The translations under genes and the position numbers were made by a program. A DNA stretch of 64,000 nt, from positions 4,588,001-4,652,000 of the forward strand of contig NZ_JACCBU010000001.1 in NCBI RefSeq assembly GCF_013407955.1, in the 5' to 3' direction. Shown one piece after another: positions 52,244 to 61,454 of this stretch. Numbering within the stretch: position 1 is the stretch's first letter; each line of letters begins with the position of its first letter. The notes beneath the pieces are model-generated. The model saw only the letters and a list, made by a program, of their open reading frames with translations, ran no database searches and was not told the origin of the DNA. This stretch comes from Microlunatus parietis. Its GTDB lineage: Bacteria; Actinomycetota; Actinomycetes; Propionibacteriales; Propionibacteriaceae.

Positions 52244-53241
52244 CCGCCGGACACCTCGTCGCGGTAGAAGCGGTCCAGGACGACCTCGAGCGGCGGATCG
52301 ACGACCGATACGTCCGTCGGCCGGATCTCGGCCAGCAGCCGCGCCGCCACCTCCGGCGCCCGGTCCCGGTCGACCCGCAGCGACACCGTACGATCTTGAT
52401 CACTGATCACGTCGCCGTACTGCTGCCACGACACTGGACGGTCCAGGTCGTAGGTCAGCCGGATCTCCTTCCAGGACGACAGTTCCCGGGCCAGCGTGGC
52501 GAGTGCCCCGTCGAAGCGTGGCCGTCCCTTGTCGATCAGGATGATCCGCGAACACAGCGCCTCGACCTCGGCCAGGTAGTGGCTGGTCAAGATCACCGCG
52601 GCTCCGGTGGTGGCCGCATACCGGGCGACGAAGTCCCGGAACGCCAGGGCCGCCGACGCGTCGAGGCCGATCGTCGGCTCGTCCAGGAACAGCACCCGCG
52701 GCCGGTGCAGCAGGGCCAGCGCGAGCCCGGCCCGCATCCGCTGGCCGAGGCTGAGCGCGCGGACCTGCCGGTGCAGCAGATCCCCGAGGCCGAGCAGCTC
52801 CTCCAGTTCGGCCAGGTGGGCCGCGCAGTCGGCCCGCGGGATCTCGTACAGCAACCGGCGGAACTGGAACTGGTCCTGCACGGTCAGCTCGGTCGCCCCG
52901 CCGATCGGCTGGCTGCCGCGGAGCAGTGCGATCGAGGCGAGGAAGGACCGTTCCCGGCGGCCGGGCCGGTAGCCGAGCACGGTCGCGGAGCCGGCGGTCG
53001 GTTGCAGCACTCCGGCCAGCAGTTTCATCGTGGTCGTCTTGCCGGCGCCGTTCGGGCCGATCAGGCCGACCACCTGGCCGGCCGGGATCCGGAACGACAA
53101 CCGGGTGACCGCCTCGACGGTACGGAACTCGCGGCGGACCACGGAGGCCAGGGCGGCCCGGAGACCGCCGGCACGGATCGGCACGCGATAGGTGCGGGTC
53201 AGCTCCTCGACGATCACCGCGTCGTCAGAATGGGGCGTCAT
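52240..53241 (-). CDS. ABC-2 exporter ATPase
   Basis: A 333-residue ATPase: Walker A GPNGAGKTT, signature LSLGQRMRAGLALALLH, Walker B VLFLDEPTIGLD, H-loop SHYL, with a C-terminal extension of ~80 residues as in NatA-like exporters. TACATT lies 6 nt before the ATG (53241), so the transcript is probably leaderless. Two permease genes follow without gaps. The divergent double-MerR gene is its likely regulator. Confidence 0.88.
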   Translation of the reverse strand: MTPHSDDAVIVEELTRTYRVPIRAGGLRAALASVVRREFRTVEAVTRLSFRIPAGQVVGLIGPNGAGKTTTMKLLAGVLQPTAGSATVLGYRPGRRERSFLASIALLRGSQPIGGATELTVQDQFQFRRLLYEIPRADCAAHLAELEELLGLGDLLHRQVRALSLGQRMRAGLALALLHRPRVLFLDEPTIGLDASAALAFRDFVARYAATTGAAVILTSHYLAEVEALCSRIILIDKGRPRFDGALATLARELSSWKEIRLTYDLDRPVSWQQYGDVISDQDRTVSLRVDRDRAPEVAARLLAEIRPTDVSVVDPPLEVVLDRFYRDEVSGG

Positions 53242-53247
53242 TGCGGC

Positions 53248-53326
53248 AATGTAGGTTCCTCGACTCAGTTGCAAGGTTTCGTGAGGTCGCCGGCCTGAGC
53301 ACTGTCGGTGCTGCGCTCTAACCTTG
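53248..53326. promoter_or_regulatory. Divergent ABC/MerR promoter region with AACCTTG motifs
   Basis: TACATT (53253-53248, minus) serves the ATPase gene and TAACCT (53319-53324, plus) the regulator gene, each 6-7 nt before its start. AACCTTG occurs on each strand (53320-53326 plus; 53278-53272 minus). This fits half-sites for the MerR protein. An ideal MerR dyad is not clear. Confidence 0.45.
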
Positions 53327-53331
53327 TATCC

Positions 53332-54054
53332 GTGGTTGAAGAAGCCGCGGTACGTTACCGACCGGTGGATCTGGGTCGGGCGGTCGGGCTCGGGCCGTCC
53401 CAGATCAGGAACTACGAGCGGCTCGGCTTCCTGCCGCCGGCGCACCGGACGGCGCACGGGTATCGGCGGTTCGGCGAGGAGCACCTGGTCGCGTTGCGGA
53501 CGGCGCGGACCATGATCACCGGCTACGGCTGGCAGCGCGCCTGCGACGCACTGGCCGCGGCGCACCGGGGCGACGCGACGGCCTCGCTGGCGGTGGCCGA
53601 CGAGCGGCACGCGTCGCTGCACGCGCAGCGGGAGCAGGTGGCGCAGGCGCTGGACGCGCTGCGGCGCACCCGGGGGCGGATCTCGGCGCTGGCCGGGCTC
53701 CGGGTCTATCGCGGGCGGACGGTCGGGATCGGCGAGGCCGCCGCGGCCGTGGGCACGACGACCTCGGCGGTCCGCTACTGGGAGTCACGCGGTGTGATCA
53801 CCGCGCAACGGGTCGCCGGCCGGCGCCGGTACGACTACCGGCTGCTCCAGCAATTGCAGCTGATCAAGCTGCTGCGCGACATCCGGTACGGCTTCGGCGC
53901 CATCGCCGTGGTCGTCCGTGATCTTGAGGAATCCCCGGGAACCAAGGCGATCGAGGCCCTGGAGGAGCGGCGGGCCAAGGTCGAGCGGGCGTCCCGGGCG
54001 GCCGCCGTGGCCACCCGGGCCCTGCTGGACTACCTGGACCGGCTCGGGCTCTGA
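53332..54054 (+). CDS. Double MerR-domain regulator
   Basis: A 240-residue protein with two MerR winged helices: the first at ~10-50 (PVDLGRAVGLGPSQIRNYERLGFLPP) and the second at ~130-170 (TVGIGEAAAAVGTTTSAVRYWESRGVI), with helical linkers between and after. Most MerR proteins have one and work as dimers. GTG 53332 is 7 nt after TAACCT. It diverges from the ABC-2 exporter, probably its target; the ligand may be the exported compound. Confidence 0.78.
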   Translation: MVEEAAVRYRPVDLGRAVGLGPSQIRNYERLGFLPPAHRTAHGYRRFGEEHLVALRTARTMITGYGWQRACDALAAAHRGDATASLAVADERHASLHAQREQVAQALDALRRTRGRISALAGLRVYRGRTVGIGEAAAAVGTTTSAVRYWESRGVITAQRVAGRRRYDYRLLQQLQLIKLLRDIRYGFGAIAVVVRDLEESPGTKAIEALEERRAKVERASRAAAVATRALLDYLDRLGL

Positions 54055-54058
54055 CCGC

Positions 54059-54928
54059 TCAGAGCAGCGGCTTGACCTCCTGGCCGAGGAACCGGACCAG
54101 GCCGTCCAGGTCCGGCTCGTCCTCGGTCGGCTGGAACACCACCGACGTGCAGCCGACCGCGGCCAACTGCCGGACCGCGTCCGCGATCGCCGACGCATCC
54201 CCGGCCGCGCCCAGCTCCGGGCTCGGCTCGCGGTGCCAGCGGGGCATCTCCGCGTCGAGCCGTTCCTGTGCGCCGGCACCGGTCGTCACGATCAGCGACG
54301 CGACGATCGGATGATCATCGCTCGCCGCGGCGTTCTTGATCACCTTCGCTGCCGTACCCACTTCTTCGACGGACAGCGGAGAGGCGAGCATGGTGCCGTC
54401 GCCCAGTTCGCCGCACAGGGCCAGCGACTTGGGGCCGGTGCCGCCGAGCAGCAGCGGCACCCGGCGCTGCGGCGGCCAGTCGAGCTTGACCTGGTCCAGC
54501 TTCACGTACCGCCCGTCGGTGCTGACCTCCTCGCCGTCCAACAAGGCCCGCAGCGCGAGCGCGTACTCCCGGAGCAGGGTCAGCGGCGAGCCGACCCGGC
54601 CGCCGACCTGACCCATCCACGACTGCACCCCGTGCCCGATGCCGGGCAGGAACCGGCCGGGGAAGGCGCGGTCCAGGGTGGCGATCTCCATCGCGGTCAG
54701 GGCGACGTTGCGCAGCGGGGCCGGCATCAGGCCGAGCGCCACGGTGATCCGTTCGGTGGCGCCGAGGGCGATCGCGGAGCCGGCCACGCCGCTCTCCTTG
54801 AAGCAGTCCTCCCACATCCAGAGCTCGTCCAGCCCCGCCTCCTCGGCCGTCGCGGCGAGCGGGCGGAAGCGCTCCGGCGGCAGGGTCGGGACGAACGCGA
54901 GGCCGAGCTTGGGCAGATCAGTCGTCAT
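54059..54928 (-). CDS. LLM-family (F420-type) oxidoreductase
   Basis: A 289-residue TIM-barrel luciferase-like protein. The order of strands is standard (GLAFVPTLPP, LDELWMWEDCF, RITVALGLMPAPLRNV, FLPGIGHGVQSWMGQVG, VPLLLGGTGPKSL). In actinobacteria such enzymes use F420 or FMN. ATG 54928 is chosen since AGGA lies 9 nt upstream; ATG 54937 is possible. It converges with the MerR gene with 4 bp between stops. Confidence 0.85.
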   Translation of the reverse strand: MTTDLPKLGLAFVPTLPPERFRPLAATAEEAGLDELWMWEDCFKESGVAGSAIALGATERITVALGLMPAPLRNVALTAMEIATLDRAFPGRFLPGIGHGVQSWMGQVGGRVGSPLTLLREYALALRALLDGEEVSTDGRYVKLDQVKLDWPPQRRVPLLLGGTGPKSLALCGELGDGTMLASPLSVEEVGTAAKVIKNAAASDDHPIVASLIVTTGAGAQERLDAEMPRWHREPSPELGAAGDASAIADAVRQLAAVGCTSVVFQPTEDEPDLDGLVRFLGQEVKPLL

Positions 54929-54980
54929 GCCGGCCATCCTGACCGAGCGGACTGACAGTCCTCCGCGCGGGGCGCCCCAG

Positions 54981-54986
54981 TAGCCT
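54981..54986 (+). promoter_or_regulatory. -10 box of YciI-like gene
   Basis: TAGCCT ends 6 nt before the ATG at 54993 with no ribosome binding site between. It fits the window's leaderless pattern. Confidence 0.45.
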
Positions 54987-54992
54987 TCCGCC

Positions 54993-55271
54993 ATGACGAC
55001 CTTCGCCGTACGACTCGTGTTCGACCGCGACGACGCCGCCCGGCTCGAGGTGCGGCCCAAGCACCGCGAATACCTCGCCTCACTCGCCGCCGACGGCCGG
55101 CTCCGCCTGGCCGGCCCCTTCGCCGATCAGCAGGGCGCCATGTTGATCTACGAGGTCGCGGACCGGGCCGAGCTCGACGCGGTGCTCGCGGCCGACCCGT
55201 ACTTCGACCGGCCCGAGCCGGTGGCGACCGTCGACGAGATCAGGGAGTGGACCCTGCTCCCGCTCCCCTGA
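54993..55271 (+). CDS. YciI-like small protein
   Basis: A 92-residue ferredoxin-fold protein of the YciI family (FDRDDAARLEVRPKHREYLASL, GPFADQQGAMLIYEV, DPYFDRPEP). The usual catalytic pair is the His at 24-25 region and the Asp in DPY. Family activity is on small chlorinated or dicarbonyl compounds, if any. The 3' end overlaps uraA by 32 bp (convergent). Confidence 0.75.
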   Translation: MTTFAVRLVFDRDDAARLEVRPKHREYLASLAADGRLRLAGPFADQQGAMLIYEVADRAELDAVLAADPYFDRPEPVATVDEIREWTLLPLP

Positions 55272-56529
55272 GCCGGGTGATCAAGGTCATCAGGTGGTAG
55301 ACGACGATCGCGGCGATGCTGCCCAACGCGATCCCGGCGACGCTCAGATTGCCGCCGGACAAGGTGAAGTCGCCGACGCCGATGATCAACGCGACGGCCG
55401 CGGTGAACTGGTTGGCGGGCTTGGTGAAGTCGACCTTGTTGTCCAGCCAGATCTTCACGCCGATGATGCCGATCAGCCCGTACAGGGCGGTGGTGACGCC
55501 GCCGAGCACCCCGGCCGGCACGGTGTTGATCACCGCGCCGAGCTTGGGTGACAGGCCGAGCGCGATCGCGACCAGACCGGCCACCCAATAGGCGGCGGTC
55601 GAGTAGACCCGGGTGGCGGCCATCACCCCGATGTTCTCGCCGTACGTCGTCGTCCCCGACCCGCCACCGGAGCCGGCGATCATGGTCGCCAGGCCGTCCG
55701 CGATCAGGGCCCGTCCGGTCAGCTTGTTGACGCTGGGGTCGGTCAGCTGGGCGACGCCGCGGACGTGGCCGACGTTCTCGGCGACCAGGGCCAGCACGAC
55801 CGGCAGGAAGGCCGGAATGACCAGCCAGACGCCGGGCTCGGCGAACGGGTTGGCCGGCGCCTGCAGCTGCGGCAGCCCGACCCACGGTGCCGCCGCGACG
55901 GCCGAGAAGTCGACCTCGCCGCGGATCACCGCGGCCAGGTAGCCGATGATCACGCCGACGAAGATCGACAGCCGGCCGATCAGTCCGCGGAACAGAACCG
56001 CAGTGATGATCACCGCGAACAGGGTGATCAAGGCGGTGACCGGCGCCGCCTCGAAGTTGTTCTTGGCCGCCGGGGCGAGGTTGAAGCCGATCAGCGCGAC
56101 GATCGCGCCGGCCACCACCGGCGGCATCAGCGCATCGAGCCAGCGGGTCCCGGCCAGCTGGACGATCACACCGATGATCAACAACAGCAGGCCGACGGCG
56201 ACCACGCCGAGCAGGGCGGACGACTGGCCGTGGCTGGCCGTGGCGGCGGTGATCGGCGCGATCAGGGCGAACGAGGAGCCGAGATAGCTGGGCAGCCGGT
56301 TCCGGGTGATGATCAGGAACAGCAACGTGCCGATGCCGGAGAAGAGCAGCGTCGTGCTCGGCGGGAAGCCGGTCAGGACCGGGACCAGGAACGTCGCGCC
56401 GAACATGGCCACCACGTGCTGGGCACCGATGCCGATCGTGCGCGGCCAGCTGAGTCGCTCCTCCGGTCGGACGATCGCGTCGGCGGCCACCGCTCGTCCT
56501 TGTCCGTGCACGGTCCACGGCAGTCGCAT
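55240..56529 (-). CDS. Uracil/xanthine permease (UraA/RutG-like)
   Basis: A 429-residue NAT/NCS2 transporter with 12-14 helices; the family signature appears as ENVGHVRGVAQL near the middle. GGAGGAAG precedes the ATG at 56529 by 5-6 nt. A 9-bp-arm hairpin (56557-56579) lies between the upstream gene and the start and might be an attenuator or the terminator of the former. Uracil versus xanthine cannot be decided. Confidence 0.85.
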   Translation of the reverse strand: MRLPWTVHGQGRAVAADAIVRPEERLSWPRTIGIGAQHVVAMFGATFLVPVLTGFPPSTTLLFSGIGTLLFLIITRNRLPSYLGSSFALIAPITAATASHGQSSALLGVVAVGLLLLIIGVIVQLAGTRWLDALMPPVVAGAIVALIGFNLAPAAKNNFEAAPVTALITLFAVIITAVLFRGLIGRLSIFVGVIIGYLAAVIRGEVDFSAVAAAPWVGLPQLQAPANPFAEPGVWLVIPAFLPVVLALVAENVGHVRGVAQLTDPSVNKLTGRALIADGLATMIAGSGGGSGTTTYGENIGVMAATRVYSTAAYWVAGLVAIALGLSPKLGAVINTVPAGVLGGVTTALYGLIGIIGVKIWLDNKVDFTKPANQFTAAVALIIGVGDFTLSGGNLSVAGIALGSIAAIVVYHLMTLITRLRGAGAGSTP

Positions 56530-56556
56530 GTGTGTCTTCCTCCCCGTTTCTGGCTT

Positions 56557-56579
56557 CCCGGACCGTACACCGGTCCGGG
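56557..56579. terminator. Hairpin between phosphotransferase and uraA-like genes
   Basis: CCCGGACCG (56557-56565), TACAC, CGGTCCGGG (56571-56579) form a perfect 9-bp stem. No U-tract follows on the minus strand, so the terminator role is uncertain and an RNA regulator for the permease is possible. Confidence 0.4.
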
Positions 56580-56602
56580 TGATCGGCACTAGACGCCGAC
56601 GT

Positions 56603-57553
56603 TCAGAGGCGGGCCAGGGCGGACCGGATCTGCTGGGCGTAGAAGGCGCGGCCTCGGGCGTTGCCCAAGCTGTCGTGCCAGGCGAGATGGGGGATCGACT
56701 GCGAGACCACGGCCTGGGCGAGCCGCTCCCGGAACTCGGCGTCCGGGTCGATGCCGTAGCCGGCCAGGATCGCCGCGAACTCCGGCTCCCCGTACTTCGT
56801 CGACGTCATGGCGAGATCGCCGATCCGGCTGCCGCCGTGCCACAGGCCCCAGTCGATCACGCCGCGTACCGCCAGGTCGTCGTCGACGAAGACGTGCGCG
56901 CCGTGCAGGTCGCCGTGACAGAGCACCGGGTCGGCGCGGGGCGGTACGTCGGGCGAGCCGTGCACCTGCTCGAGGGCCGCGGCGATCTCCGCGGCCGACA
57001 GCCCGGCGGCTTCGAGGCTCGGCGCCTGGCTCTCGCGTTCCATGATCAGGCTGTGCCGGACCTCGACCGGGTCGGGCCACCGGCCGGTCGCGTCGGGCCG
57101 GCGCGGCCCCGGCGTCGCGACCGAGTGGATCCGGGCCAGCACCCGGCCGACGTTGATCATGACCGTCCGGCTTCGGTCCACGGCGAGGCCGGGCAGGACA
57201 TCACCCAGCGGGCGGCCGGGCGACTGCTCGACCACCATCGCGGAACGCTCGCCGGTGTCGCTCGGGATCCCTGCCACGGCAAGGACTCGAGGCACCGGTA
57301 CGCCGGCTGCGCGTGCCTGCTCCATCGCCCACACCTCGGAGTCGAAGGTGCCGTCGCCAGGCTTGCGGATCCGGGCGAAGACCGTCCTGCCGTCGCTCAG
57401 GTCGGCGCGGTGGACCTCGTTCTCGTCGCCGACCTTGAGCCGCTCGAGCCCGTCGATTCCCGCTCCGGTTGTCCTGGTGACCAAGGCGGCCACTTCCGCC
57501 GGCGATGCCGCGAACCGGGCGTGCAGCGTGTCCAGGAACTCGTCGTCGGTCAT
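56603..57553 (-). CDS. Aminoglycoside-phosphotransferase-family protein
   Basis: A 316-residue kinase-fold protein with catalytic HGDLHGAHVF (Asp present; the Asn of HGDLHxxN is His here) and metal-binding VIDWGLWH. TAGTCT (57567-57562, minus strand) precedes ATG 57553 by 8 nt. Typical of many single actinobacterial genes of unknown substrate. It is followed by the uracil permease gene. Confidence 0.78.
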   Translation of the reverse strand: MTDDEFLDTLHARFAASPAEVAALVTRTTGAGIDGLERLKVGDENEVHRADLSDGRTVFARIRKPGDGTFDSEVWAMEQARAAGVPVPRVLAVAGIPSDTGERSAMVVEQSPGRPLGDVLPGLAVDRSRTVMINVGRVLARIHSVATPGPRRPDATGRWPDPVEVRHSLIMERESQAPSLEAAGLSAAEIAAALEQVHGSPDVPPRADPVLCHGDLHGAHVFVDDDLAVRGVIDWGLWHGGSRIGDLAMTSTKYGEPEFAAILAGYGIDPDAEFRERLAQAVVSQSIPHLAWHDSLGNARGRAFYAQQIRSALARL

Positions 57554-57564
57554 GCCCGAGCAGA

Positions 57565-58755
57565 CTATCTCGTCCGGCCGGCGATGACGACGACGATCAT
57601 GCCGAGGACGGCCATGATCATCCCGGACCAGGCCGGAGCGGTCCAGCCGAGTCCCGCGGCGATCCCGGCGCCGCCGATCATGATGCCGATCGCGTTGCCG
57701 AGGTTGAAGGCGGCGATGTTGGCGGCCGAGGCGATGGTCGGTGCGTCCGCGGCGTACCGGACGACCCGCGTCTGCAGTGCCGGAGTCGTCGCGAAACCGA
57801 CGAATCCCATGCACAGCAGGAAGATCGCCACACCCGGCTGACTCGGCGCGGCGAGCGCGTAACCGAGCAGGCTGATCGGCAGCAGGACGGCGAAGACGAT
57901 CAAGGCCCGGTCCAGGTTGCGGTCCGCGGCCCGGCCGCCGACGATGTTGCCGAGCACCAGGCCGACCCCGAAGAGCACCTGCAGCCACGGTACGGCCGCG
58001 GAACTGAACCCGGTGACCCGGGTGAGCAGCGGCTCGACATAGGAGAAGGCGCCGATCAGCCCGCCGAACACCAGCACCGTGAACAGCAGGCTCAGCAGCA
58101 CCTGACCCCGGCGCAGCACGGCGAGTTGATCACGCAGCGGCGGCGCAGCGATGTCTGTCGTGGTACGCGGGATCAAGATCATCACGCCGACCACGGCGAG
58201 CACCCCGACCGCGCAGATCACCCAGAAGGCCGCTCGCCAGCCCAGCTGCTGACCGATGAACGTCCCGAACGGGACGCCCAGGACGGTCGCCACGGTCAGC
58301 CCGCCGAACATCACCGCCACCGCCGAGGCCTGCCGGCGTGGCGAGACCAGCGTCCCGGCCAGCACCGCACCGATGCCGAAGAAGCCGCCGTGACAGAGCG
58401 CGGCGACGATCCGGCCGGCCATGATCACCGGGTACGTCGGTGCCCAGGCCGACAGGACGTTACCGGCCAGGAAGAAGCCGAGCAGGATGATCAACGCCGT
58501 CTTCGGCGGCCGGCGGGAGAGTGCGGCGGTGACGGCGAACGCGCCGACCACCACGGCCAGCGCATAGCCGGAGATCAGGTAACCGGCGGCCGGGATGGTG
58601 ACCCGGAGATCGGCGGCGACGTCGCTGAGCAGACCGGAGATCACGAACTCGGTCAGGCCGATCCCGAAACCGCCGGCACTGAGGGCCAGCAGCCCCGGGT
58701 GGAACGTTCGTTCGAGGCCTGGCGCCTGGGTGCGTTGAGCAAGGGTTTCGGGCAT
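57565..58755 (-). CDS. MFS efflux transporter
   Basis: A 396-residue 12-helix major facilitator of the sugar/drug efflux type (GFGIGLTEFVISGLL, GRIVAALCHGGFFGIGAVLA). It lies downstream of an XRE-type regulator with 93 bp between and on the same strand, a common XRE-MFS pair. The substrate is unknown. Confidence 0.85.
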   Translation of the reverse strand: MPETLAQRTQAPGLERTFHPGLLALSAGGFGIGLTEFVISGLLSDVAADLRVTIPAAGYLISGYALAVVVGAFAVTAALSRRPPKTALIILLGFFLAGNVLSAWAPTYPVIMAGRIVAALCHGGFFGIGAVLAGTLVSPRRQASAVAVMFGGLTVATVLGVPFGTFIGQQLGWRAAFWVICAVGVLAVVGVMILIPRTTTDIAAPPLRDQLAVLRRGQVLLSLLFTVLVFGGLIGAFSYVEPLLTRVTGFSSAAVPWLQVLFGVGLVLGNIVGGRAADRNLDRALIVFAVLLPISLLGYALAAPSQPGVAIFLLCMGFVGFATTPALQTRVVRYAADAPTIASAANIAAFNLGNAIGIMIGGAGIAAGLGWTAPAWSGMIMAVLGMIVVVIAGRTR

Positions 58756-58848
58756 GAGAGAACTCCTGAGCGGCGCCGAGGAGCAGGTCCCGGGCGCGCG
58801 GGATCGGCCGGCCCGCGGTGCCGCGAGCCGGGAAGGGGATGAAAGCGA

Positions 58849-59730
58849 TCAGCCGGTGATGGACCGGCTGGCGAGCAACCGGAGGGCCGCCTCGTCGGGC
58901 GAGCCGGGCCGGGCGGTGTGGATCAGGTAGCGCTGGCCCTCGTCGCCGGGCACGTGCAGCACCTCGTAGTCAAGATCAACTCGACCGAGCTCGGGATGGT
59001 GATAGCGCTTGACGCCGCTGATGCACAGCTCGACCGGGTGCTCCGCCCAGATCCGGGCGAAGTCGCGGCTGGCGACGGTCAGCTCGCCGATCAGCCGGGT
59101 CAGGGCCGGATCGCCGGGATACTGGGCGGCGACGTAATGGAGGCTGGCGACCGCGAGCTCGGCCTCGAACTCCCATTCCCGGTAGAGGCTGCGGCTGGGG
59201 GCGTCGAGGAACAGCAACGCGATCTTGTTCGGTCGCCGCGGCAGGTCGTTCGGGGCAGCGAACGGAAGGTGCGGTGCCAGCAGCGCGTGGCCGAGCCGGT
59301 TCCAGGCGAGGATGTCGTGGCTGCGTCCGAGCAAGATCGTCGGCGCGTCCGCCAGCGCGTCCAGGACCCGGACCAATCCGTTCCTGGCCGGGCCTTCGGC
59401 GTCCGGATCGCGCAGCTCGGGTCGTGGCCCCCGGGCCAACTCGAACAGGTGCGCCCGCTCCACCGTCGACAGCCGCAGGGCCCGGGCGACCGCGTCCAGC
59501 ACCTGATCCGAGGCGTTCGTCGCCAGCCCCTGCTCGAGCCGGGTGTAGTAGGTCGACGAGACACCGGCGAGTTCGGCCAGCTCCTCGCGCCGCAGCCCGG
59601 GCACCCGTCGCTGACCGTACGTCGGCAGGCACACCTGATCCGGCCGCAGGGCCGCGCGCCGGGTCCGCAGGAACGTGCCGAGATCGCCGCCCACCGCCGT
59701 CCGGTCGCCGAGCTGGTCCGCTGTGGTCAT
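58849..59730 (-). CDS. XRE-family regulator with MmyB-like domain
   Basis: A 293-residue protein. The XRE helix-turn-helix (VPGLRREELAELAGVSSTYYTRLEQG) is at ~45-70; the C-terminal ~200 residues are the MmyB-like ligand-binding domain (PAS-like), which binds fatty acids or flavin in known cases. A 10-bp dyad (59759-59787) lies ~30 bp upstream. The MFS gene downstream is the likely target. Confidence 0.85.
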   Translation of the reverse strand: MTTADQLGDRTAVGGDLGTFLRTRRAALRPDQVCLPTYGQRRVPGLRREELAELAGVSSTYYTRLEQGLATNASDQVLDAVARALRLSTVERAHLFELARGPRPELRDPDAEGPARNGLVRVLDALADAPTILLGRSHDILAWNRLGHALLAPHLPFAAPNDLPRRPNKIALLFLDAPSRSLYREWEFEAELAVASLHYVAAQYPGDPALTRLIGELTVASRDFARIWAEHPVELCISGVKRYHHPELGRVDLDYEVLHVPGDEGQRYLIHTARPGSPDEAALRLLASRSITG

Positions 59731-59758
59731 GCCACCATCATGCGCCGCCGGCCCGAGC

Positions 59759-59787
59759 CGTTCCTGTCCCTGCCAGTGACAGGAACG
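59759..59787. promoter_or_regulatory. Dyad upstream of the XRE gene
   Basis: CGTTCCTGTC (59759-59768) and GACAGGAACG (59778-59787) are exact complements around 9 nt, which include a further half (GCCAG). It lies 28 bp before the XRE start and suits an XRE dimer-of-dimers operator. Confidence 0.5.
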
Positions 59788-59859
59788 CGTCGATGCGCGC
59801 ACCGGCTTCCTGCCCGCGCGAGATCGCCTCGACCACCCGCCCGCGTCCGCCCAGGGTCA

Positions 59860-60522
59860 TCAGCGGCTGCTCGGCGTGACCAGCCGGCTCTCGTACGCGG
59901 CGATCACGAGTTGGGCGCGGTCGCGGGCGGCGAGCTTGCGGAGCAGCTGGCCGATGTGGGTCTTCACCGTGGCTGCGCTCAGATACAGATGATCGGCGAT
60001 CTCGGCGTTGGAGAGGCCGCGGGCGATCAAGGTGAGCACCTCGCGTTCCCGGTCGGTGACGGCCTCCAGTCCGCGTACGGCGGTGGCGGGCGGCTGGCTG
60101 GCGAACGTGGAGATCAGCCGGCGGGTCACGCTCGGAGCCAGCAGGGCGTCGCCGGCGGCGATCACCCGGATCGCGTTCAGCAGGTCGGCCGGCGGAGTGT
60201 CCTTGAGCAGGAAGCCGCTGGCGCCGGCCCGGAGCCCGGCGTAGACGTACTCGTCGAGATCGAACGTGGTCAAGATCAACACGCGGACGTCGGGCAGGTC
60301 GGCGCAGATCCGCCGGGTGGCCTCCAGGCCGTCCAGCTCCGGCATCCGTACGTCCATCAGCACCACATCGGGTGCGAGCTCCGCGGCCAGGGCGACCGCC
60401 TCGGTGCCGGTGCCGGCCTCGCCGACAACGGTCAGTCCGGGCTCGGTCTCCAGCAGCACCCGGAAACTGCCCCGAAGCAGAGCTTGATCATCGACGATCA
60501 ACACCCTGGTCGTCTCGGTCAT
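59860..60522 (-). CDS. NarL/LuxR-type response regulator
   Basis: A 220-residue regulator: receiver with phospho-acceptor Asp in VVLMDVRMPELDG and C-terminal LuxR helix-turn-helix (LTLIARGLSNAEIADHLYLSAATVKTHIGQLLRKL). Its start overlaps the end of the kinase by 4 bp (ATGA), so the two are one operon. Confidence 0.9.
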   Translation of the reverse strand: MTETTRVLIVDDQALLRGSFRVLLETEPGLTVVGEAGTGTEAVALAAELAPDVVLMDVRMPELDGLEATRRICADLPDVRVLILTTFDLDEYVYAGLRAGASGFLLKDTPPADLLNAIRVIAAGDALLAPSVTRRLISTFASQPPATAVRGLEAVTDREREVLTLIARGLSNAEIADHLYLSAATVKTHIGQLLRKLAARDRAQLVIAAYESRLVTPSSR

Positions 60523-61454
60523 CCGGCGACCTGAAGCCGGCCGCGTGGGAGGTACGGCAGCACCGCGGTGATCATGAACCCGCCGTCAACGCCCGGCCGG
60601 GCCTCGAAGTCGCCGCCGTGCAGGGCCACGCGTTCCCTCATCCCGATCAGTCCGTGACCCTGCCGCTCCGGCGTGCCACGCTTGGCCGGGCCGTCGTTGA
60701 TCACCTCGACCCGGACCTCGTGCGGCTGGCCGTCGACGCGCACTCGGCAGCGCTTCGTCACCGCGTGACGCACCACATTGGTCACCGCCTCCTGGACGAT
60801 CCGATAGACCGAGCGCCCGACGTCGTCCGGCAGTCCCTCGAGGCCGTCCACCGCGAGTTCCACCTCGACGCCGGCCGTCCCCGCCGCCGTGACCAGCTCG
60901 GGCAGCCGGTCGATCGTCGGGGCCGGGGCAAGATCATCGGCCGCGGACCCGGTGCGGAGCAGGTCGAGCAGGTGCCGGGTCTCGTCCAGCGCGTCCCGAC
61001 TGGTCCGCTCGATCACCCGGAGCGCGTCCGGTACCTCGGCCGGCCGGGCCGTGGCGACGTGGGCCGCGACCCCGGCCTTCACGGTGATCAGGCTCAGATG
61101 ATGCGCCACGATGTCATGCAGGTCACGGGCGATCCGAAGCCGCTCCTCCGCCACCGCGCGAGCGGCGAGTTCCTCGGCGGTCCGCGTCAGGTAGGCCCGC
61201 CGATCCCGGACTGCGCGGCCGATCGCCCAGCCGGCGCCGATGATCGAGAACCCGAGCAGCACCGGCCCGACGACCCGGAGGAGGTCCGCCGGCAGCGGGA
61301 TGGCCGGACCAGCGGCGGCACTCGCCAGCAGGCCGACCGCGCTGATTCCACCGATCACCCGGGTCGGCACCCAGCGGAGCTTCGGCAACCGGACCGCGGC
61401 GAGATAGGCGATCAGGGCCAGGCCGAGGATCGGCGCCATCACTTCGATGCCCAC
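60519..61454 (-). CDS. NarX/DesK-type sensor histidine kinase
   Basis: A 311-residue kinase with three N-terminal helices (~10-90), a HisKA_3 domain with phospho-acceptor His in RIARDLHDIVAHHLSL, and an ATPase domain ending GLIGMRERV. GTG 61454 is chosen since TACGGT (61467-61462, minus strand) is 7 nt upstream; ATG 61439 remains possible. It pairs with the NarL-type regulator downstream. Confidence 0.85.
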   Translation of the reverse strand: MGIEVMAPILGLALIAYLAAVRLPKLRWVPTRVIGGISAVGLLASAAAGPAIPLPADLLRVVGPVLLGFSIIGAGWAIGRAVRDRRAYLTRTAEELAARAVAEERLRIARDLHDIVAHHLSLITVKAGVAAHVATARPAEVPDALRVIERTSRDALDETRHLLDLLRTGSAADDLAPAPTIDRLPELVTAAGTAGVEVELAVDGLEGLPDDVGRSVYRIVQEAVTNVVRHAVTKRCRVRVDGQPHEVRVEVINDGPAKRGTPERQGHGLIGMRERVALHGGDFEARPGVDGGFMITAVLPYLPRGRLQVAG

